DNA from: Chryseobacterium bernardetii
Lineage (GTDB): Bacteria; Bacteroidota; Bacteroidia; Flavobacteriales; Weeksellaceae
Direction of reading: 5' to 3'
NCBI RefSeq assembly: GCF_003815975.1
Contig: NZ_CP033932.1
Span: 4,445,501-4,509,500, forward strand
Length of the DNA stretch: 64,000 bases
The notes beneath the pieces are model-generated. The model saw only the letters and a list, made by a program, of their open reading frames with translations. It had not been told where the DNA came from and did no database searches. This document shows positions 25,874 to 34,580 of the stretch, piece after piece. Within the stretch, counting starts at the first letter, position 1. Each line of letters starts with the position of its first letter. The translations under genes and the position numbers were made by a program.

Positions 25874-26488
25874 TTAAAACAAGCCGTGTAATTCGGTTTC
25901 AATTTTTTCCAGGATTAATCCGAAATCTTCTGGTTTTTCTACGAAATCAAGATCATCTACCTCAATAATCAATAATTTTCCTTCTGTATAGTTGGAAATC
26001 CATTTTTCATATTTCTGATTAAGCTTTGAAAGGTATTCAATGCTGATAGATGCTTCATATTCACGTCCTCTTTTGTAAATTTTCTTTACAAGGTTGGGAA
26101 CGTCTGATTTCAGATAGATTAAAAGATCCGGTGCAGAAACAAAGGATTTCATCAGGTCAAAAACAGATGAATAATTATTGAAGTCCCTGTCCGAAAGAAG
26201 ATTCATATCATTTAAGTTTTCTGCAAAAATGTGAGCATCTTCATAAATAGTACGGTCCTGAATAATATTTTTACCACTTTCTCTAATCTCTTTTACCTGT
26301 CGGAATCTGCTTCCCAGAAAATACACCTGCAGTGCAAAGCTCCATTTACTCATATCTGAATAAAAATCTTCAAGATAAGGGTTGTGGTCTACGTCCTCAA
26401 ACTGTGCATCCCATCCGTAATGCTTGGAAAGCATTGTGGTTAAAGTTGTTTTTCCTGCTCCAATGTTTCCTGTAACTGCAATATGCAT
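25874..26488 (-). CDS. Deoxynucleoside kinase
   Basis: The 204-residue cytoplasmic enzyme phosphorylates deoxynucleosides for salvage. Walker A is 'GNIGAGKTT' (7-15); 'EDVDHNPYLEDFY' (32-44) and 'IIQDRTIYEDAHIFAENL' (75-92), with its D-R-T/S motif, are typical of the dNK/dGK/dCK family, and 'KRGREYEASISIEYL' (138-152) is the LID arginine region. Length and motifs match bacterial deoxyadenosine/deoxyguanosine kinases; base preference is not predictable. A gene for a secreted propeller-like protein lies directly upstream in the same direction, 23 bp away. Confidence 0.9.
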   Translation of the reverse strand: MHIAVTGNIGAGKTTLTTMLSKHYGWDAQFEDVDHNPYLEDFYSDMSKWSFALQVYFLGSRFRQVKEIRESGKNIIQDRTIYEDAHIFAENLNDMNLLSDRDFNNYSSVFDLMKSFVSAPDLLIYLKSDVPNLVKKIYKRGREYEASISIEYLSKLNQKYEKWISNYTEGKLLIIEVDDLDFVEKPEDFGLILEKIETELHGLF

Positions 26489-26511
26489 ATTCTTTTTCCT
26501 TGTATTTACTG

Positions 26512-27519
26512 TTAATTGATAAGCTTTTCTACGCCTGCAGCCTGAACTTCGGAAGTCTGTTCAATCAACTGTTCCAATGTATTGTCAGATGGTTTCTTTT
26601 CCGCCTCTGTTCCTTTGGACTTGTCTTCAATATTTTCTAAAGGTTTCCCGCTAGACTGTTCTATATTCTGAAGTTCGATTTTCTGTTGTTCCTGCTGTCT
26701 GGCTTTCTTTACTTTTTCAAGGCTGTAAAGATAAAGCTTGTTCCCTTTGATTTCAAAATAAGAAAGGATGTTTTTATCCACAATTTGTGCTTCCGGATCA
26801 TCAAAAACAGGACTCATTCCTTTTTCGGGAACATATTTTAAGATTGAATTGTTGGCAATAACCAAAATGGCATCATTCTCTCTCCTGAACCGTTTTCCGT
26901 TCTCCACCGGAGCTTCAAACAGTTTTTCAAACTTCAGGTTATAAATTCTGATATGCTTTTTGGTAAGAACATACACTTTGGTTTCATACACCAGTAAATC
27001 CATCAGATCTTCGAAACTAATATCAAAAGGAAATGAGTTGATGGTAGTATCATTTCTGAAGTTATATTGAATAAGGCGCTTTGTACTATCATCTAATAAC
27101 CATAGCTGCTGTAAATCTTCGGCATAGGCCATTCTGATAAACCCAAATTTCTGTTTAAAATCTATTCTTTGGATTTCATTCATATTCTGGTCTACAAATT
27201 TCATTTCCTGAGCGTTTTCAGAAAACAAAGGAACATACAGAGGGTTTTGTACCGTCTGTACTTTATAGGGAACGGTAAGCATCATTTTCCCGATCTGTTT
27301 CCCTAAAGAATCATACTTTGTAAAGCTAAAGTCCTTATTTTTATAGATGTACAGATTTCCGTAATCGTCGGCAAGCATATCTTTGGCTTCTTTCAGCTTC
27401 AAAGTATCCAAAGGAAGAACATTCTGTGCCGCAGAGGTACAGAAGATAAAAATGCATATCAGGTAGATTAATCTCAAAATTCTTTTACTAAGATAGCGCT
27501 CCTCACGGAGCGCTACCAA
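26512..27519 (-). CDS. Exported protein of unknown function, propeller-like, with charged tail
   Basis: Not recognised as a named family. The frame is open from a TTG at 27517-27519, giving 335 residues. A second TTG at 27475-27477 would give MRLIYLICIFIFCTSAAQ, a clean signal peptide, and is the more natural start. The middle (about 40-255) is built of short strand pairs ('DDYGNLYIYK', 'QLWLLDDSTKRLIQYN', 'KVYVLTKKHIRIYNL'), as in beta-propellers. The last 80 residues are Gln/Glu/Lys-rich and probably disordered. A perfect hairpin (27495-27514) lies over the upstream start. It is placed between the glutaminyl cyclase lipoprotein and the deoxynucleoside kinase. Confidence 0.65.
   Translation of the reverse strand: MVALREERYLSKRILRLIYLICIFIFCTSAAQNVLPLDTLKLKEAKDMLADDYGNLYIYKNKDFSFTKYDSLGKQIGKMMLTVPYKVQTVQNPLYVPLFSENAQEMKFVDQNMNEIQRIDFKQKFGFIRMAYAEDLQQLWLLDDSTKRLIQYNFRNDTTINSFPFDISFEDLMDLLVYETKVYVLTKKHIRIYNLKFEKLFEAPVENGKRFRRENDAILVIANNSILKYVPEKGMSPVFDDPEAQIVDKNILSYFEIKGNKLYLYSLEKVKKARQQEQQKIELQNIEQSSGKPLENIEDKSKGTEAEKKPSDNTLEQLIEQTSEVQAAGVEKLIN
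27495..27514. repeat. Perfect inverted repeat at the 5' end of the propeller-like gene
   Basis: AGCGCTCC-tcac-GGAGCGCT forms an 8 bp GC-rich stem. It covers the first codons if translation begins at 27519, or lies 18 bp upstream if it begins at 27477. It has no T-run on the minus strand, so it is not a standard terminator. Confidence 0.6.
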
Positions 27520-27565
27520 TTTACATATTTATTTTATTCGGACAGAAATTGTTATGAAACTTTTC

Positions 27566-28588
27566 TTATTTAATAGCAACTTCATAAATCTTTGGCCAGT
27601 TCTTCCCTGTTACCAGCATATTTTCTCCTTTAAAAGCAATTCCGTTCAGAACATCATCCGTTCCTTTGGTATTCTGTTTTGCAATTTCAGTGAAATCAAA
27701 TGTCCCTACAACTTCTCCTGTGGCAGGATTAATTTTCAGGATAATTGGCTTCTGCCATACATTAGCATACAGGAATCCGTTGTGGTACTCCAGTTCGTTT
27801 AACTGATCGTATGCCTGTGAACTTCCTGCTACTGCAATATATTTAATCAGTTTTGAAGGATCTTTAGGATCAAGGAAATATAATAATTTACTTCCGTCTG
27901 ATGCAATCAGGTTTTTCCCGTCATAAGTTAATCCCCAACCTTCACCTAATACGTTTGGATAGGCAAATTCTGAAAGCAATTTAAGGGAATTTTTATCATA
28001 AATATATCCTTTTTTGCTTTGCCATGTTAACTGATATACTTTATCACCAACAATAGTACTTCCTTCTGAAAAATCTTCCGGAGCCTGCTTGGTAGAGGCC
28101 AGTGGTGTAGTGGTTCCTAAGGTATATTTTAAAATCTGTGAAGATCCGTTCTGCCCGTCGCTTTCATAAATGGTATTTCCCTCTGCCTGGAATCCCTGCA
28201 CGAAATTTTTAGGATCGTGAGGATATTCTGCTACAATCTGGTAAGCAATATTCTTTTCAGGATTTTTTGCAAATACATTGATGGTTGCATCCTGGTTCAA
28301 TACTTCTCCCCCTTTTGTTTTGATATTGAAAGTAACGGCATTATCTCCTAAAGTAAAAAACTTCGGATCAATGGTTAAATCTGATGTTTCTTTATCTCCA
28401 AAGCTGATGGTTACGCTTTCTGCATTTTCTGTTACTTCTTTCGGAAGCTGAAGTTTGTCACCGAAATGATATCCTTTTGCTTCCATAGAATTATTATAGG
28501 TGTTTAATGTATCCAGAATCTCTTTATCTTTATTACAAGATGCCAGTAATAGAATTGCTGCGAAACCCGCTATTATATTTTTTTTCAT
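27566..28588 (-). CDS. Glutaminyl-peptide cyclotransferase lipoprotein
   Basis: The 340-residue lipoprotein (Cys18 in 'LLASC') has two parts. An N-terminal region of about 90 residues resembles a beta-sandwich spacer. The C-terminal part (about 110-340) is the five-bladed propeller glutamine cyclotransferase domain, with 'PHDPKNFVQGFQAEGNTIYESDGQNGSS', 'GDKVYQLTWQSKKGYIYD', 'GEGWGLTYDGKNLIASDGS' and 'LNELEYHNGFLYANVW'. Plant-type QC enzymes convert N-terminal Gln into pyroglutamate. In Bacteroidota many T9SS and Sec-exported proteins expose N-terminal Gln after signal cleavage (the A-Q or S-Q ends seen in this window), which makes this a plausible envelope processing enzyme. Confidence 0.88.
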   Translation of the reverse strand: MKKNIIAGFAAILLLASCNKDKEILDTLNTYNNSMEAKGYHFGDKLQLPKEVTENAESVTISFGDKETSDLTIDPKFFTLGDNAVTFNIKTKGGEVLNQDATINVFAKNPEKNIAYQIVAEYPHDPKNFVQGFQAEGNTIYESDGQNGSSQILKYTLGTTTPLASTKQAPEDFSEGSTIVGDKVYQLTWQSKKGYIYDKNSLKLLSEFAYPNVLGEGWGLTYDGKNLIASDGSKLLYFLDPKDPSKLIKYIAVAGSSQAYDQLNELEYHNGFLYANVWQKPIILKINPATGEVVGTFDFTEIAKQNTKGTDDVLNGIAFKGENMLVTGKNWPKIYEVAIK

Positions 28589-28623
28589 TGACTTTCTAAA
28601 TATTTCCCCAAAAATAGCAAATT

Positions 28624-29007
28624 TTATTCCGTATTGCCAATATTATCCACAGGTTCACCAAATTGTAGGACATATCCGTTGTTATCATACACTGCAAATT
28701 CCCTCATTCCCCATTGAAATGTCTCTATCTCATAACAGATTCCGGCTTTTGTTTTAAGGTTTTCCCATAATTCATCCACATTATTTACATTAAAATAAAA
28801 TGATCCCGTAAAACCAATCGTTACAGGATTTTCATGCCTATTAGGCAAAGTAAACATTATATAAACATCATCTTTTCTAAGGGAAGCCCAATGCCATTCA
28901 TCATTTCTGCTTAGTAATTCAAAGCCGAGAATATGAATATAAAACCCTATGGTTTCATCTAAGTTCTCAGTCCAAAGCATCGGCCTAAGGCCTGTAAATC
29001 TGCTCAT
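28624..29007 (-). CDS. VOC (glyoxalase/bleomycin-resistance) family protein
   Basis: A 127-residue single VOC unit: 'LRPMLWTENLDETIGFYIHILGFEL' (7-31) starts the fold, 'MFTLPNRHENP' and 'GSFYFNVNNVDELWENL' follow, and 'YDNNGYVLQFGEP' closes it with a Glu/Gln-type metal-ligand position. Substrate unknown. Its ATG overlaps the stop of the acetyltransferase gene by four bases (ATGA), so both come from one message. Confidence 0.82.
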   Translation of the reverse strand: MSRFTGLRPMLWTENLDETIGFYIHILGFELLSRNDEWHWASLRKDDVYIMFTLPNRHENPVTIGFTGSFYFNVNNVDELWENLKTKAGICYEIETFQWGMREFAVYDNNGYVLQFGEPVDNIGNTE

Positions 29008-29513
29008 GATTCCTGTTGTTCAAAAGTATTCCTGCGAATCTTCATATTGATTGAAACCCAGGTTTCATCATCAATTTTCACTTCGTTCTTTACCTCCGGA
29101 TCAATAGCAAATCCTACTTTTTTATAGCATTCAACAGCTCCGGTATTCCAATCATATACATTCAGTTCTGCAAGTTCTCTGTTGAAATTGCTGAATCCGT
29201 ATTTCAGGAGTTCCTTCATTACTTTTTTTCCATAGCCTTTTCCACGGTTATTCTCATCCCAGATCAGAATCCTGCCCAACAGAAATGTTTTCTCTTTTAA
29301 AAAAATCTGAGCGTGCCCGATTGTCTTCTGATTCCCGATATCAACTATTTTGAATAGTGTTCTGTTTTCATCAGACAAATCTCTTTCCAACTGATCCTGA
29401 GTCAAAGGAAAATGATACATAGGCCCGGCAAACTGCAACAGGGACCTTCTATCTTTAATGTTTGAAATTAATGCAGGCGCATCGTCAATATGAAAAGGCT
29501 GTAATACGATCAT
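29004..29513 (-). CDS. GNAT-family N-acetyltransferase
   Basis: The 169-residue protein shows the acetyl-CoA-binding motif A 'NNRGKGYGKKVMKELLKYGF' (about 87-106) and motif B 'AELNVYDWNTGAVECYKKVGF' (113-133), as in RimJ/RimL-type acetyltransferases. It could acetylate a protein N-terminus, an antibiotic or a small amine; nothing in the context says which. The VOC gene is translationally coupled to it. Upstream lies only a truncated SRPBCC gene. Confidence 0.85.
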   Translation of the reverse strand: MIVLQPFHIDDAPALISNIKDRRSLLQFAGPMYHFPLTQDQLERDLSDENRTLFKIVDIGNQKTIGHAQIFLKEKTFLLGRILIWDENNRGKGYGKKVMKELLKYGFSNFNRELAELNVYDWNTGAVECYKKVGFAIDPEVKNEVKIDDETWVSINMKIRRNTFEQQES

Positions 29514-29517
29514 TCTT

Positions 29518-29756
29518 TTATTTTTCTAAATATTCTTTTAAACTTTGCCCAACAATTGAGTTCCAGCCGCCTGTAAAATTTTCTCTTGAAAATCCTTCTC
29601 CCAAATCTTTAAAGTTATCAATATCTTCATGGGTCAGCTTTATTAAAGTTCCTCCATTTTCAGGCTGCAGTTCCCATATAACAGTTGTTTTCTGATCTGA
29701 AAAATCAGGATAAGACCAGGTATGTTTTATTTTTACTTTATTGTAAAAACAGTGTA
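29518..29756 (-). pseudogene. C-terminal fragment of an AHSA1/SRPBCC-family gene
   Basis: The minus strand is open in one frame up to a stop at 29518-29520 and encodes, without a start codon, 'KHTWSYPDFSDQ', 'TVIWELQPENGGTLIKLTHE' and 'FTGGWNSIVGQSLKEYLEK'. That is the second half of an AHSA1 (activator of Hsp90-like) START-fold protein, including its terminal G-W-x-x-x-L helix. The first 70-80 residues are missing: the frame meets the antiporter gene, which ends at 29757. No Met with a plausible ribosome site precedes it. I read it as a decayed remnant left by a deletion that joined it to the antiporter. Confidence 0.75.
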
Positions 29757-31370
29757 TTATCCATGTGAGAATCCGGTGATTTTTGCTTCATCAAAATCCA
29801 GCTGCATTTCGATGGTTCTCATCACGTGATCGTCAAATATTTTCTCTTTTTTCATTCTGTGCAGTTCATTTCTCTGAGCCTGGATGATCTGGCGCAGTAC
29901 ATCTTTATTCTGATTGATTGCTGTAACATAATCTCCGGTAGAGGCCATACACTGGGCCTTATCTGCCATCAGCATCATTTCGTTTTCCAGTTTATGTTTC
30001 TGATGACGAACAAGGCTGTTAGATACTGCCAGCTCTGAAAAATCATTCTCAAGTTTATGTAAAGCCGTTTCTTTAAGTTTTCGCATCAGGATCACTTCCT
30101 GCTTTTCTTCCGGTAATTCACTTCCGGCATCCTGAATATTCAGCAATTTCAAAATTGGGGCAAGCAATAATCCCTGACCAACCAGGGTAATTAATATAAT
30201 AACGAAAGTGACAAATAAAATAATGTTCCTATGTGGAAATGCTTCTCCATTAGGTAAAAAGGCAGGAATGGACAGCGCTGCTGCCAGAGAAACAACTCCT
30301 CTCATCGCAGCGAAACTGATGATAAATGGTTCACGCCAATCCGGTTTCGGAACTTTTAGTCTTAATTCTTTGGAGCAGAGTCTTGGGAAATACATCAAAG
30401 CGTAGCTGTAGACAATTCTTGTTCCGATAATAGCTCCGCCAATCACCACACTGTAGAAAATTCCTTCTGAAATTGTATAATCTGTAAGACCTTCCACTAC
30501 AATTGGCAATTCAAGACCAATAAGGATAAAAATAATGGTATTCATCAGGAATATCAACACACTCCAGACATTTCCGGACTGTATCCTTGAGGTATGACTC
30601 AGATAACAATGGGAATTGTAAGACATCAGTAATCCTCCCGCAACCACTGCTAATACTCCTGAAAAATGGAAGTGTTCTGCTCCTACATACATAATATAAG
30701 GAACAATCAGAGTAATCACAGTATCGATATTGGAGTTGGTAGGAATAATCCTCAACAGTGCTCCAAACAGAAAGCCTACCGCCACTCCAACAGCAATTCC
30801 TCCGATCGCCATGGTAAAGAAATCCTGAACGGCATCCTTCCAGATAAACTGTCCTGAAATAACGGCTGCCAAAGCAAATTTAAAGACAATTAAGCTGGAC
30901 GCATCATTAATCAGGCTTTCTCCTTCCAGGATATTGGTGATCTTTTTAGGAATTTTCATATGCTTCAGTACTGAAGTAGCAGCTACGGCATCCGGCGGAG
31001 AATTTACTCCTCCCAAAAGAAATCCCATTGCCACGGTGAGTCCGGGAATAATAGAAGATGAAAGATAAGCAACAACTATTGATGTTAAAAACACCAGGCC
31101 GAAAGCCATGGAAAAGATCTGTTTTCTCCATTTATGAAAATCCTGCCACGAGGTAAACCATGCAGCTTCAAATAAAATAGGGGGAAGAAAGATAAGGAAA
31201 ACAAGATCAGGCTCTATTTCTATACGCGGCATTCCCGGAACGAAGCTTATCAGCAACCCTGCAATAACAAGGAAGATAGGATAAGCTACTTTCAGCTTCT
31301 GCCCGATCATTACCAATATCATTACAGACAGTAAGACTACAATGGATATTATAACATAACTGTGAATCAT
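29757..31370 (-). CDS. CPA1-family Na+/H+ antiporter
   Basis: The 537-residue inner-membrane protein exchanges Na+ (or K+) for protons. About 12 hydrophobic helices occupy residues 1-410. Family motifs include 'FLPPILFEAAWF' (59-70), 'LLGGVNSPPDAVAATSVL' (118-135), where the ion-binding N/S-P-P-D-A motif of CPA1 lies, 'EGESLINDASSLIVFK' (148-163, with the N-D pair of the transport site) and 'FAAMRGVVSLAAALSIP' (347-363). A cytoplasmic tail of about 120 charged residues follows. No partner gene is evident; it likely handles pH and sodium homeostasis. Confidence 0.92.
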   Translation of the reverse strand: MIHSYVIISIVVLLSVMILVMIGQKLKVAYPIFLVIAGLLISFVPGMPRIEIEPDLVFLIFLPPILFEAAWFTSWQDFHKWRKQIFSMAFGLVFLTSIVVAYLSSSIIPGLTVAMGFLLGGVNSPPDAVAATSVLKHMKIPKKITNILEGESLINDASSLIVFKFALAAVISGQFIWKDAVQDFFTMAIGGIAVGVAVGFLFGALLRIIPTNSNIDTVITLIVPYIMYVGAEHFHFSGVLAVVAGGLLMSYNSHCYLSHTSRIQSGNVWSVLIFLMNTIIFILIGLELPIVVEGLTDYTISEGIFYSVVIGGAIIGTRIVYSYALMYFPRLCSKELRLKVPKPDWREPFIISFAAMRGVVSLAAALSIPAFLPNGEAFPHRNIILFVTFVIILITLVGQGLLLAPILKLLNIQDAGSELPEEKQEVILMRKLKETALHKLENDFSELAVSNSLVRHQKHKLENEMMLMADKAQCMASTGDYVTAINQNKDVLRQIIQAQRNELHRMKKEKIFDDHVMRTIEMQLDFDEAKITGFSHG

Positions 31371-31505
31371 CTCGATTTAGTTTTTTTAAGTATTATTTTT
31401 TTGTTATTAAACTGGAAAAGCTAACTGATGTGGCTTGCTGTTTATTAACCTACAAGTTTTTTATCTCACGCAAATTTAACTTCAGCTATTTCCCAATCGC
31501 TTAAA

Positions 31506-32510
31506 TTAAAGTACAATATTGTTTTTTGGAGTAATTGCCGGTGGAAGATCAGTTTCATCCAGCATATCTCTCATATCTATTTCAATGGTCCGGCTGATTT
31601 GGGTAATAGGTACATCATTGGCACTTCCTTCAAAAGGATTTACTGATGCCTCTCCTACACTGTCTAAAGTATGAAAGCACCATGTTACCAGTAAGGAGAA
31701 GGGAATATTGAACCAAATTGTCCATCCTTCTACCATGGAGCCTTCTCCCAGTTTATCAAATTCTTTCAACAATCCGAAAGGAACAAATACAATGAATAAC
31801 AACAAAAGATAGGTTGTAATGGATGAAAAGTTCCTTGGATAAGGAAAGTTTTTAATTCTCTCTGCCTTTCCCTGGCTGTCAGTAAATTTCACCAGCTGCT
31901 GATTGATCTGTGCCCATTGAAAGTCATTGATCTCTCCCTTTTCATATGCTTCAGACAAGTCTTTGCTTTGTCTTGCCATCAATTGTGTTGCCCTGTTTTT
32001 CTTGGTCAGAATATATTGCAGTTCTGTTTCTGAAAGGTATTTTTTCAGTTCATCATCCAGCTTTGAAAGCCTTTCCGGAATATCATATTTTTTAGCATAC
32101 TCATCAAACTGAGCAGTTCCTGTATTTTCCCATATCCTGGGTTCTCTAAGCTGAAATCTTAGTGCCGTAAGCCATGCATAATGACGAAGGAACATTTCTT
32201 TTACTTTATCCGGGTCTTTACCATGAAGAGAATCTCTTACAATATATCCAAAGCTGCGGCTGTCATTAATAATGGCTCCGTAAATCTGCCTTGCTTCCCA
32301 GAGCCTGCTGTAACTGGCATTATTCTTAAATCCTACGATAAAAGCAACTGCAGTCCCCATGATAGCGATAGGCTGCCAGGGTACGGAAAGGAATTTCCAG
32401 CCTAAAAAATATAAAACAGTAGGTATAGCTGCCAATACCAGCAGAGCATAGATACTGCGTCTTGTCCAATTGACAAATTCGCGTGCTCCAAATCTTTTTC
32501 CTGAATGCAT
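31506..32510 (-). CDS. Bestrophin-family anion channel
   Basis: The 334-residue membrane protein belongs to the bacterial bestrophin (RFP-TM, formerly UPF0187) family. Features: 'GWKFLSVPWQPIAIMGTAVAFIVGFKNNASYSRLWEARQ' helix 2 with the conserved F-x-N-x-x-S-Y-x-R-W-E-A-R motif (about 60-74), a paired C-terminal transmembrane region 'YLLLLFIVFVPFGLL' and 'IWFNIPFSLLVTWCFHTLDSVGEASVNPFEGSANDVPI' (the E-x-P-F-x-x-x-x-N-D-x-P signature). Prokaryotic homologues are pentameric cation or anion channels. Followed by the antiporter gene in the same direction with a 135 bp gap. Confidence 0.9.
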   Translation of the reverse strand: MHSGKRFGAREFVNWTRRSIYALLVLAAIPTVLYFLGWKFLSVPWQPIAIMGTAVAFIVGFKNNASYSRLWEARQIYGAIINDSRSFGYIVRDSLHGKDPDKVKEMFLRHYAWLTALRFQLREPRIWENTGTAQFDEYAKKYDIPERLSKLDDELKKYLSETELQYILTKKNRATQLMARQSKDLSEAYEKGEINDFQWAQINQQLVKFTDSQGKAERIKNFPYPRNFSSITTYLLLLFIVFVPFGLLKEFDKLGEGSMVEGWTIWFNIPFSLLVTWCFHTLDSVGEASVNPFEGSANDVPITQISRTIEIDMRDMLDETDLPPAITPKNNIVL

Positions 32511-32591
32511 TATGTGTTGTTTTTTGTGTTAGTTATAATCGATATTTTTAATAAAATTTTTCATCAGTGCATTCATCATAACAGGTTATTA

Positions 32592-33275
32592 TCAGTTTTT
32601 GGTAAACGGTATATTGTTATAAAAACCAATCTGGATTTGTCCTCTGTTCCTGTTTTCCTGAATCTGATTCATATATCCGGCTTCAATTCTCATGTTTTTA
32701 TTAATCACATAACCTAAAGCTCCATATACCCTGTTTCTATCAAAAACAGGACTATTGAAATGGAGGAAGATCTCATTATATACGGATGCATACAATGTTT
32801 TCGGCAACATTTCTTTTTGAGTGATGGGGATATTTAATCCTAACATATAACGGAACCTCATCCTGAAATCGTCTTCCAGAAAACGTTCTTCCAAACGATA
32901 GCGATGCTGGAGGTTAAAACGTCCGAATTTCTGCTTGGTAATATACTGCTGGAAAATTCTGTGCTCTATATTTTCCTTTTTCTCTCCGTTTACATAAGGC
33001 TGGCTAAGGATAAATCCATATCCTAACAAGACGTTATTATTATTTTCTGTCAGATCATATCCAATCCCGGTACGGATGAGAAGCTGCTCCAGATCTCCAA
33101 TGGCATCAAAATTTCTGTACTGAACTTCATTGTGCCAGTTTAATTTCTTACTGATCTTATTATTCCCAAAATACATATACCAGGCACCCAGATCATTTTT
33201 CTGTGCCCATGTCAGAACTGAACCTAAACTTAATACCGCGAATGCCAACTTCGTAAAAACCTTTCTCATGCTCAT
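32592..33275 (-). CDS. DUF2490 outer-membrane barrel-like protein
   Basis: A 227-residue protein with a signal peptide (MSMRKVFTKLAFAVLSLGSVLTWAQ). The rest alternates amphipathic strands: 'DLGAWYMYFGNNKISKKLNWHNEVQYR', 'LLIRTGIGYDLT', 'NVLLGYGFI', 'EHRIFQQYITKQKFGRFNLQHRYRLEERF' and a C-terminal 'RGQIQIGFYNNIPF'. This is the DUF2490 pattern, a presumed 10-12-strand barrel of unknown function common in Bacteroidota. It starts 82 bp upstream of the bestrophin gene on the same strand. Confidence 0.85.
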   Translation of the reverse strand: MSMRKVFTKLAFAVLSLGSVLTWAQKNDLGAWYMYFGNNKISKKLNWHNEVQYRNFDAIGDLEQLLIRTGIGYDLTENNNNVLLGYGFILSQPYVNGEKKENIEHRIFQQYITKQKFGRFNLQHRYRLEERFLEDDFRMRFRYMLGLNIPITQKEMLPKTLYASVYNEIFLHFNSPVFDRNRVYGALGYVINKNMRIEAGYMNQIQENRNRGQIQIGFYNNIPFTKN

Positions 33276-33411
33276 TAATTACTATTATCTATCGTTATTA
33301 ACAAAATTAATATTTTAAATCAATAATAGCAAACGATATTTTTGTGATTAATGTGAACCAAAGGCTATAGTAAGAAACTTTAAACCTGACATATATCCAA
33401 TTTCTCCAGTC

Positions 33412-33804
33412 TCAATCGGGAATCTGCTCTACCAGGATCTCATGTTTACCAGAATCGAAATAAGTACAGGTCATTGTATCAAGGTTCATATTCCAGCCTT
33501 CTACTCCATTTTCTGCACAGTCATTACAGAAAGTATAATAATCTGTATCTCCTTGCTGATGAAGTTTTAATTTAGATTTGAAATTGTCAAGATTGGTTTT
33601 TTCAGAAATAATAAGCGGACCATATTTACTTCCGGTATGAACTGATTGATGGTCTCTGCTGAAATAGCTTGTATTTCCGTCAGAAACATAAGTTGTATAG
33701 TGAGAAACACCCAAACTTTTTATAGCCTGAATGTACTGAGGGAAATCTGCCCCACTTTTTACTTTCTGGTGTGCTGCTGAAATATCTTCAATTGTAAATT
33801 CCAT
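33412..33804 (-). CDS. DUF1398 family protein
   Basis: A 130-residue cytoplasmic protein with 'AHQKVKSGADFPQYIQAIKSLGVSHYTTYVSDGNTSYF' (11-48) and 'FCNDCAENGVEGWNMNLDTMTCTYFD' (92-117), which is the DUF1398 (YcgX-like) pattern. Homologues are often labelled phage envelope protein without support. Monocistronic between the DUF2490 gene and the two-component operon. Function unknown. Confidence 0.8.
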   Translation of the reverse strand: MEFTIEDISAAHQKVKSGADFPQYIQAIKSLGVSHYTTYVSDGNTSYFSRDHQSVHTGSKYGPLIISEKTNLDNFKSKLKLHQQGDTDYYTFCNDCAENGVEGWNMNLDTMTCTYFDSGKHEILVEQIPD

Positions 33805-33878
33805 CTTTTCTATTTTCTTTCGGTTAGTCTTTTATTTCAAAATAAAGACTAATTTAATGAGAAAATATCAATAAAAAA

Positions 33879-34568
33879 TCAATCGAACCTGTCTTTCAGA
33901 TAATTGGTATCTATCATTTTACTTTCAATGGCATACACCACCAGGCCAGCTGTATTTTTAGATCCTGTTTTCAAAAGAAGGCTATTACGGTGCCCTTCAA
34001 CGGTTCTCGAACTGATAAAAAGCCTGTCTGCAATTTCAGGAGTGCTGTATTGTTGACAGATCAGTTCCAACACTTCTTTCTCTCTTTTAGAAATATGATT
34101 GGCATCAAAGATACTGGAGATCTTCTTCTTGGGCTCAGTAAGATTCTGGTGCAAAGCCTCCATTACTTCGTTATTATAATAAAACCCTTTTTGATGTACT
34201 TCCCTAATGGCATTAAGCAATTCTGAAGGACTTGAATTTTTTTTCAAAAAGGAACACGCCCCAGACTGGATCATATTGACAATAAAAGCTTTTGTATTAT
34301 AGCTGGTGAGAGCTATAATTTTGATCTGAGGATATTTGATATGGATTTGTTTGGTTGCTTCCACTCCGTTAATTTCCGGCATATTGAGATCCATCAGTAT
34401 AATATCCGGTAACTCTTCAAGAGAGACAAAAGCATCAAGCAATTCTCTTCCATTGCTGAAATCCCGTACCAGCATAATATCTTTTTCTCTCTGTATTAAC
34501 AATGAAATCCCCTGGCGAAACAGGGCTTCGTCATCTACGATCATCAGGCGAATGGTGTCTTTTTCCAT
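33879..34568 (-). CDS. NarL/FixJ-type response regulator
   Basis: The 229-residue DNA-binding regulator has a receiver domain (5-120) with acidic pocket Asp12-Asp13, phospho-acceptor Asp60 in 'IILMDLNMPEING', the Thr/Ser in 'IIALTSYN' and Lys in 'CSFLKKNSSP'. A LuxR-type helix-turn-helix follows (about 158-220, 'SKREKEVLELICQQYSTPEIADRLFISSRTVEGHRNSLL'). The cognate histidine kinase gene precedes it by 12 bp. Target genes are unknown; the neighbouring membrane protein gene is a candidate partner. Confidence 0.93.
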   Translation of the reverse strand: MEKDTIRLMIVDDEALFRQGISLLIQREKDIMLVRDFSNGRELLDAFVSLEELPDIILMDLNMPEINGVEATKQIHIKYPQIKIIALTSYNTKAFIVNMIQSGACSFLKKNSSPSELLNAIREVHQKGFYYNNEVMEALHQNLTEPKKKISSIFDANHISKREKEVLELICQQYSTPEIADRLFISSRTVEGHRNSLLLKTGSKNTAGLVVYAIESKMIDTNYLKDRFD

Positions 34569-34580
34569 CTTATAATTGAA

